Below, in pieces: positions 35,000-40,342 of a stretch of 40,342 bases of DNA (the stretch's first letter is position 1; each line of letters begins with the position of its first letter). The stretch comes from Gammaproteobacteria bacterium (GTDB taxonomy: Bacteria > Pseudomonadota > Gammaproteobacteria > Arenicellales > Poriferihabitantaceae): the NCBI GenBank assembly GCA_011523765.1, contig WTGA01000070.1, positions 1-40,342 on the forward strand. The letters run 5' to 3'. The translations under genes were made by a program, and so were the position numbers. The notes beneath the pieces were generated by a model. It did not search any database and was not told the origin of the DNA. It was given only the letters and a program-made list of their open reading frames with translations.

Positions 35000-36544
35000 A
35001 TGAATAATCCGATTTCACGTCGACAGTTTCTCGGTGCCTCCGCGGCAACCCTGGCCGCTGCCCAGTTTGGCGGCAATTTCACCTTTGCGGCCAGTGGGGA
35101 CAAACTCGTCATTCGCATGCCCGCCGACATCTCCAATGTGGATCCTGCATTCTGGCAGAATACCGCTGACCTGTGGGTCATGGATGCGGTCTTTCCACGA
35201 CTGATCAATTTCAAGCCCGGCTCGAACTGGGAATGGGAGCTGTATTCTGCAGAATCCATCAGCCAACGGGATGATGTGACCATTGACTTCAAGCTGAAAC
35301 CCGGCTCCATGTGGAACAACGGGTATGGCGAGGTCACCACGGAAGACGTCAAATTCTCTTTTGAACGCTACCTGGACCCGGATTTGCAGGCCGCTACCGG
35401 GGACAACTGGGCCTTGCTTGACCACGTCGAGGTCCATGACCCGTACAGCGGGACCCTCCACTTCAAGGAAGCCTTTGCGCCCGTCTGGTGGTTCGTATTG
35501 CCGTATGCGACCGGCAGCATCCTGTGCAAGGCGGCCGTGGAAAAAGCGGAAGGACGCACCTTCTCCCTGGAGCCCCCTGCGATGGGCGGTGCATACGTGA
35601 TCGAAGAACATGTGCCGGGACAGAAACTGGTATTAAAGGCCCACGACCACTGGGCGGGTCCGAAACCCGACTTCGGGACCGTGGAAATGCTGCCCATCAC
35701 CGATTCCAAAGCGGCCGAAAATGCGGTGCAGGCCGGTCAACTGGATTTCACCCGGATCAGTCTGAGCGTTGTCCCGGAGTTCCAGGCGAACATGCCCCAG
35801 GACCTGAACATGGAACTCAAATATGCCCCCGACAATGTCTGGATGGGCATGAACGCCGCCAGTCCGCGACTGTCGGACATCCGGGTCCGGCAGGCCATAT
35901 TGAAGGCAATTGATGTCGAGGCCATTCTGGAAGGGGCGTACTTCGGAGTGGCGGAACGCGCCCATGGCCCGGTGTCGAAGGGCTTGCTCGGTTACCGCGA
36001 AGAATCCCCTCCCCCCCGGGACGTTGCAGGCGCGATCAAGCTGATTGAGGAAGCCGGGGCTTCCGGGCTTGAAATCACCCTCGACACCCTTTCGGACACC
36101 GACTTTCTGACGGCGGCACAAATTGTCCAGGCAAACCTGGCTGAAATTGGCATCACCATGCAGATCGAATCCCATGAAGGCGGCAGTTTCTGGTCGCTGG
36201 TCGAAACCAAGGGCAAGGAAGGACTGGATATCCAGTTCCAGCGCTGGCTTGCCCCGCCGGACCTGAGCTGGACCACCCAGTGGCTGCTGTCCACCCAGGC
36301 CGGAGTCTGGAACTGGCAGTGGTTCGACAGCCAGGAGTTTGATGACCTGCATTTCGCCGCCATGGCCGAAACGGACAACACCCGGCGGGAACAAATGCTG
36401 AAGAACCTGCAGCAGATGCTGGATGACAGTGCCTGCTACCTGTGGATCACCCAGCCACCCCGGCCGATGGTGTGGCACAACAGCGTCGTCCCGGCCATGA
36501 AACCCAATGGCGACCCCCGCCTGGAGTTGTTCCGGAAAGCCTGA
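35000..36544 (+). CDS. Tat-exported peptide-type ABC transporter substrate-binding protein
   Basis: 514-residue family 5 binding protein. ISRRQFLGASAATLAAAQFG (residues 5-24) is a twin-arginine signal with the SRRQFLG motif. The mature part shows family patterns (VTIDFKLKPGSMWNNGYGEV, TTEDVKFSFERYLDP), typical length and Trp-rich loops. The ATG at 35000 has GAGGAAA upstream. It is the likely ligand-binding partner of importer 2 (28519-32310), which has no binding protein in its operon, although the genes are now divergent and separated by the HigBA/nuclease block. It resembles the first binding protein only at the family level. Confidence 0.93.
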   Translation: MNNPISRRQFLGASAATLAAAQFGGNFTFAASGDKLVIRMPADISNVDPAFWQNTADLWVMDAVFPRLINFKPGSNWEWELYSAESISQRDDVTIDFKLKPGSMWNNGYGEVTTEDVKFSFERYLDPDLQAATGDNWALLDHVEVHDPYSGTLHFKEAFAPVWWFVLPYATGSILCKAAVEKAEGRTFSLEPPAMGGAYVIEEHVPGQKLVLKAHDHWAGPKPDFGTVEMLPITDSKAAENAVQAGQLDFTRISLSVVPEFQANMPQDLNMELKYAPDNVWMGMNAASPRLSDIRVRQAILKAIDVEAILEGAYFGVAERAHGPVSKGLLGYREESPPPRDVAGAIKLIEEAGASGLEITLDTLSDTDFLTAAQIVQANLAEIGITMQIESHEGGSFWSLVETKGKEGLDIQFQRWLAPPDLSWTTQWLLSTQAGVWNWQWFDSQEFDDLHFAAMAETDNTRREQMLKNLQQMLDDSACYLWITQPPRPMVWHNSVVPAMKPNGDPRLELFRKA

Positions 36545-36769
36545 CCGGCGTCCCGGACATTTCATTGGGCCCGCCACGGACGGCACCAGCCCCGACACTG
36601 GAGCGGTTTTGGGGAGCGCGCCGGCGCGCAGGATCCTCCGCGGCAGCCCGGGGTGAGCCGTTGGCGGGAGGGAGAATGCTCCTCCTGCGAGACAGGGTCC
36701 GGCGGCGGCCAAAGCGGTGCATCCTGACCGCACGGGGCCCCGGCGTGCCACCACGTTGGCCGGTGCCGG

Positions 36770-37189
36770 TCAGTCGGCGATTGTCCTTAACAGCCGGGTG
36801 AGGTTCCTGGTCCCTCTTTTCCCCAGTCGGGTGGTCAGCGACAAGTGGTATTCCTGCATGTCCTGCTGCACCGCATTGAACGCATCGACACCAAATTGAC
36901 TGATGTGGACCAGGACCCTTCGCTGGTCCTCGATGTCCTGAATCCGGTATACCAGTGCCCGGGTCACCATCTTGTCAATATTTTTCGACAGGGCGGACAG
37001 GGTCATGAAAACCTCCTGTGCAAGATCGCCCATGGAACGGCCCTGTCCGTTGGAAAGCGATTTCAGTATTCGCCATTGCTCAATCGGAAGATTTTGATCC
37101 TTCAGAACCGTATTGAGGCCCGCATGCGACTCTTTATAGGCTTTCGCCAAAAGATCCGTTAATTCAGCATATCCGGCTTTTTCCGACAT
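36770..37189 (-). CDS. MarR-family transcriptional regulator
   Basis: 139-residue winged-helix regulator. The recognition region (LPIEQWRILKSLSNGQGRSM, GDLAQEVFMTLSALSKNIDK, then MVTRALVYRIQDIEDQRRVL) carries the MarR DxRR motif as DIEDQRRVLV. A C-terminal helix (FNAVQQDMQEYHLSLTTRL) provides the dimer interface. The ATG at 37189 gives standard length; an open frame extending to 37555 lies over the divergent gene's promoter. It is divergent from the AmiC-like sensor gene, and the 250-base intergenic region may hold its operator. Ligands are often small phenolic or metabolite compounds. Confidence 0.9.
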   Translation of the reverse strand: MSEKAGYAELTDLLAKAYKESHAGLNTVLKDQNLPIEQWRILKSLSNGQGRSMGDLAQEVFMTLSALSKNIDKMVTRALVYRIQDIEDQRRVLVHISQFGVDAFNAVQQDMQEYHLSLTTRLGKRGTRNLTRLLRTIAD

Positions 37190-37439
37190 GAAACGAGTTG
37201 ACTGATAGCAATGAAAATCAAGGTGAACGCACTGAAACCGCAACATTCCCGGAGCACACGCGGGCGGGGCGGCCGATGGCCCATATTTAGTTTCCCATTC
37301 AAGTAATGTAGCATATAATTGGCATTCGATGGCTGCTTTCAGCCTGCGACCGGAAGGTCGGCGCAATGGATGAACCAGTGAAAGCGGCCGTGCGCCCATT
37401 ATAATACAGCGAAGGCCAACCGTGTAAGACTCACGATTC
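37190..37439. promoter_or_regulatory. Divergent promoter region between MarR and sensor genes
   Basis: Two TATAAT boxes on the plus strand are visible, at 37314-37319 and 37400-37405; the second is 35 bases before the sensor gene ATG. Neither has a good -35. A CGACC-GGAA-GGTCG hairpin at about 37348 and AATG/CATT dyads near 37305-37326 are potential MarR or sensor sites. This is suggestive only. Confidence 0.35.
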
Positions 37440-38492
37440 ATGTCACGAAGTCGCCAGGAAATAGTTGTAGGCATGTTCATCCCCGTGAGCGGTGCAGCGG
37501 GAATATGGGGACCCTCCTGCCGTGCCTGTGCAGAACTTGCCGCCTCTGAAATCAACCGGAAAAGCGGGGTTCAGGGCAAGGAACTGGTCCTGTCATTCCA
37601 GGATTCCGGCGGAACACCGGATACCGTGGCGGCCGTGGCAGACCGTCTGGTGGGCATCGGTTCGGTGGATGCCCTGGTCGGCATGCATACCAGCGACGTC
37701 AGGCAGGCATTGAGCAAAATCGTCAGCGGACGGATTCCATTCGTCTATACCCCGCTGTATGAGGGGGGCAACCAGTCACCTGGTGTTTATTGCATTGGAG
37801 AAACCCCCGCGCAACAGCTGCTTCCGGCACTGGACTGGATGCATGACCGGTACCGGGTCCGGAAGTGGTACCTGCTTGGACATGATTATATCTGGCCCAA
37901 AATGATTCATGAATGCGCCTATCGCCACCTGAAAGGGTCCAGCCAGGAAATCGTGGGGACCAGGCTGATTCCATTTGCACAACATGACTACCGGCAGGAA
38001 CTCGAGGAGATCAGGCAATCGAAATGTGATGCCGTGCTGGTTTCCCTTGTCGGACAGGGAAGCGTCCTGTTCAACCGGGCATTCGGCCAGGCCGGGCTGT
38101 CCGACCACGTTCTGCGCCTTTCCTGCGCCGTGGAAGAAAACATGCTGCTTGGAATCGGCCAGGAAAATACCGATGGGCTGTTCGCGACAGGGGGCTATTT
38201 TTCTTCTGTGGACAGCCATCGGAACCAGTCATTTCGTGAACGGTACCACCAGTATTTTGACGGGGAATCACCGCCTCTGAACACGATGGGCCAATCCGTG
38301 TATGAAGGTGTCCATTTCCTCACGACCCTGCTTTCCCCGTCATTCAGTCGTCACCGTACCCCGCCCAATCCCGTTCCGCTCAAAGGTGGCCGGCAGGCGG
38401 TCTACCAGGGTTCCGCAGTCCGGCTGCCTTCCATGTATATCGCCGAAGCGCAGGGATTCAACTTCCAGATCCGCCAGCGCTGCACGCTGTAA
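37440..38492 (+). CDS. AmiC/UrtA-like periplasmic-binding-fold sensor without signal peptide
   Basis: 350-residue type I periplasmic-binding-fold protein (PF13433 group) resembling AmiC and urea/short-chain amide binding proteins. The VGMFIPVSGAAGIWGPSCRA start, LLGHDYIWPK, CDAVLVSLVGQGSVLFNRAF and NTDGLFATGGYFSS match the family. The protein begins directly with MSRSRQEIVVGMFIPVSG, without a signal peptide, so it is probably a cytoplasmic sensor like AmiC, which in Pseudomonas controls the antiterminator AmiR; no AmiR is seen here. It is divergent from the MarR gene. An amidase lies 14 kb away, which makes an amide-type ligand plausible. Confidence 0.85.
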   Translation: MSRSRQEIVVGMFIPVSGAAGIWGPSCRACAELAASEINRKSGVQGKELVLSFQDSGGTPDTVAAVADRLVGIGSVDALVGMHTSDVRQALSKIVSGRIPFVYTPLYEGGNQSPGVYCIGETPAQQLLPALDWMHDRYRVRKWYLLGHDYIWPKMIHECAYRHLKGSSQEIVGTRLIPFAQHDYRQELEEIRQSKCDAVLVSLVGQGSVLFNRAFGQAGLSDHVLRLSCAVEENMLLGIGQENTDGLFATGGYFSSVDSHRNQSFRERYHQYFDGESPPLNTMGQSVYEGVHFLTTLLSPSFSRHRTPPNPVPLKGGRQAVYQGSAVRLPSMYIAEAQGFNFQIRQRCTL

Positions 38493-38718
38493 GGCCCGGC
38501 GATCCAGCCGTTCCGGGTTTTCCATTTCACCCGCTGTGTTTCCCGGTGGCGGGACCGGGTTTAATATTTTCCAAAGAAAATAAAATGCTTGACTGGGAAA
38601 GTATTTCACACTACCGATTCCTCATATCAAAAAAACAGAAGTTAGAATGTTGATAAATAGTGATTTATTTTGATTTTTTCCTGTTTGGCACCCGACCAAT
38701 TAAAACCCGGATATCCAA

Positions 38719-40311
38719 ATGAATGAACTTGCCATCCTGATTATTGTCCTAGTTTTCTCCCTGTTGCTGGTACTGTTTCTGCAGCGGTTTTTCAAAAAAT
38801 CGACCCGCGAGACGGTACTGATCCGGACGGGAGCGGGCGGACAGAAAGTGGTCATGGATGGTGGTCTGCTGGTCATTCCCGTGCTTCACCGCGTGGAGGC
38901 CATCAACATGCTGACCATGCGGCTCCATGTCAGTCGAACCGGAGAACAGTCGCTGATGACCGAAGACCGGCTCAGGGTAGATATTGACATGGCGTTCTAT
39001 GTCCGGGTCCTGCCAACCGAACAGGGGGTCCTGACCGCCGGACAGGCGATTGGGAGAAACGCGCTGAATGCGGTTGACCTGCACGACCTGCTGGAGGGCC
39101 GGCTGGTGGATGCCATTCAAGCCATTGTCGCCCAGCGGACCATGGACGAACTGCACGAAAAACGGGGCGCATTCGTCCAGGCGATTCGAGCGGAACTCAC
39201 CGCAGACCTTGAATCCAATGGACTCTTGCTGGAATCCGCCTCACTCACCCAGCTTGACCAGACACCATTTTCCGCATTGAAGGAAGACAATGCCTTCAAC
39301 GCGGTCGGCATGCGGAGACTGGCGGAGGTGATCGCTGCGAACAAGAAGAAACGGGCAGAAATCGAAGCGGATGCGGACATCAGTGTCCGCAAAACCGAAT
39401 TGGCCCGGCTGAAACAGTCGCTGTCCATTGAAGGAGAGCAGAAGGAATCCGAAATCGCGTTGAAACATTCCGTTGAATTATTGCAGACGCAGAAGAATGC
39501 CGAGTCTGAACAGGCCCGGCATCAAGCCAGGATGCTGGCGGAAAATGCCCGGGTGGAGCAGGAAAAAGCACTGAAATTATCCGAAATCAACAAGGAACTG
39601 GCCCTGCGAAAGCAGGAAGTGGATGCCCTGGAAGCCGCCGAACTGTCCAAGATCGAAAGCCAGATCACGATCTCCCGGAAACGGGCGCAGGAAAACCTGG
39701 CCCAGTCCGAAACCGAAATGTCCCGGGGGGAAATCGTGAAGGCGCAGGAAACCGTGCAGTCACTCAAGGAGCGGCTGGTCTCACAGAGAAATCATGAGAT
39801 GGCGGTCCTGGACTCCAGAAAGGAAAGCGAAGCCGCCGCGATCCGGGCCAAGGGAGAAAGGGAGGTCCTGCTCGAGCGCTCGTCCGCAACGGCACAGGCC
39901 AGGGAACGGGAAGCGAAGTCCATGGCGATACAAATGAAGGCAAAGGCCGAAGGCAGGGCGGCGCTGATCTCGGCAGAAAATGAAATGGATGAACGCATCC
40001 TGCGCGCCAAGACCGATCACAAGAGAATTGCCGCCCTGCCCAGGATTGCCGGAAAAATGGCGAAGCCGCTGGAAAAGATTGACAGCATCCGGATCAACCA
40101 CATCTCCGGAATCGGGTCCGGTGCCGGCCCGGGCAATGAAAACGGGAACCACCCCGGCAATCCGATGGCCCAGGCGGTGGACGGCGTCCTGAATATGGCC
40201 TTTCAGTTGCCTGCCATCCAGAAACTGGGGCAATCGATCGGTGTCAATCTTGACCTGGATGAGCCCGAAAGGACCGAATCCCAAATCAAAACCGAATCCA
40301 ACGAAAAGTAG
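38719..40311 (+). CDS. SPFH/flotillin-like membrane protein (YqiK-like)
   Basis: 530-residue membrane-anchored SPFH protein. Residues 4-23 (LAILIIVLVFSLLLVLFLQR) are the membrane helix. The SPFH domain spans about 30-200 (RETVLIRTGAGGQKVVMDGG, LHVSRTGEQSLMTEDRL). A long Ala/Glu/Lys-rich coiled coil follows from about 210 to 440, ending with a Gly/Asn linker and a C-terminal segment. The order matches flotillin/YqiK proteins that organise membrane microdomains. The 226 bases upstream contain an A+T-rich patch (38570-38700) likely to hold the promoter. YqiK usually has an NfeD/YqiJ-type partner; none is seen within the window. Confidence 0.9.
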   Translation: MNELAILIIVLVFSLLLVLFLQRFFKKSTRETVLIRTGAGGQKVVMDGGLLVIPVLHRVEAINMLTMRLHVSRTGEQSLMTEDRLRVDIDMAFYVRVLPTEQGVLTAGQAIGRNALNAVDLHDLLEGRLVDAIQAIVAQRTMDELHEKRGAFVQAIRAELTADLESNGLLLESASLTQLDQTPFSALKEDNAFNAVGMRRLAEVIAANKKKRAEIEADADISVRKTELARLKQSLSIEGEQKESEIALKHSVELLQTQKNAESEQARHQARMLAENARVEQEKALKLSEINKELALRKQEVDALEAAELSKIESQITISRKRAQENLAQSETEMSRGEIVKAQETVQSLKERLVSQRNHEMAVLDSRKESEAAAIRAKGEREVLLERSSATAQAREREAKSMAIQMKAKAEGRAALISAENEMDERILRAKTDHKRIAALPRIAGKMAKPLEKIDSIRINHISGIGSGAGPGNENGNHPGNPMAQAVDGVLNMAFQLPAIQKLGQSIGVNLDLDEPERTESQIKTESNEK

Positions 40312-40334
40312 TTCGCATTCTTTTACACACCACT

Positions 40335-40342
40335 GGAGGAAA
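40335..40342 (+). promoter_or_regulatory. Ribosome-binding-site-like GGAGGAAA at window edge
   Basis: GGAGGAAA ends exactly at the last base, 31 bases after the flotillin-like gene stop on the same strand. This suggests that a further plus-strand gene begins a few bases beyond the window. Confidence 0.35.

Noticed and set aside
1-40342. tRNA, rRNA or riboswitch genes
   Set aside because: A scan for T-loop signatures and conserved rRNA stretches found nothing with a foldable cloverleaf or recognisable aptamer.

Overview
The window is about 40.3 kb of bacterial chromosome, roughly 58-60 % G+C by eye with a clearly A+T-richer patch at about 8.2-11.1 kb. Tat-dependent peptide-type binding proteins, an HspQ homologue, an AmiC-type sensor, an SPFH protein resembling YqiK and toxin-first HigBA-like pairs fit a Pseudomonadota genome. 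A gammaproteobacterium, possibly marine or host-associated, is my best guess; this is inference, as no rRNA or tRNA is present.

Layout. (1) 133-5296 (+): a complete peptide/opine-type ABC importer (Tat-exported binding protein, attenuating terminator, two permeases, fused double ATPase). (2) 5359-7287 (-): a beta-hydroxyacid dehydrogenase-like enzyme and a BKACE (DUF849) beta-keto-acid cleavage enzyme, which may process what the importer brings in. (3) 7382-8188 (-): a one-domain voltage-gated sodium channel of the NaChBac/NavMs type. (4) 8.4-12.0 kb: an A+T-rich defence patch with a GmrSD-like DUF262/DUF1524 nuclease bracketed by an imperfect 21-bp direct repeat, then a toxin-first toxin-antitoxin pair with its own promoter and palindrome. 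(5) 12.9-20.5 kb (+): an exported PQQ-sugar-dehydrogenase-like propeller, HspQ, an SNF2 ATPase with a SWIM-zinc-finger/HTH partner, and an AlbA_2/Schlafen-like protein. (6) 20.7-28.5 kb: a dense enzyme cluster (PMT-like methyltransferase, acetylpolyamine-amidohydrolase/HDAC-like protein, amidase-signature hydrolase, SDR, two tandem PhyH dioxygenases, GMC oxidoreductase). (7) 28.5-32.3 kb (-): a second peptide-type ABC importer (two ATPases, two permeases) with no binding protein in the operon. (8) 32.8-34.5 kb: a HigBA pair and a NucS/DUF91-like nuclease, apparently inserted between importer 2 and a Tat-exported binding protein at 35000-36544. (9) 36.8-38.5 kb: a MarR regulator divergent from a leaderless AmiC-like sensor. 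(10) 38.7-40.3 kb: an SPFH/flotillin-like membrane protein. A ribosome-binding-site-like sequence at the right edge suggests another gene just beyond.

Working model (inference). Region 6-9 looks like an undescribed uptake-and-degradation island for a small N-acylated or amidated, methylated compound. The binding protein and importer 2 would bring it in. The amidase and the HDAC-like enzyme would cleave amide or acetyl groups, the PhyH pair would hydroxylate, and the GMC and SDR enzymes would oxidise the alcohols. The AmiC-like protein and MarR would sense it. The convergent overlapping 3' ends and the toxin-antitoxin/nuclease insert point to recent assembly.
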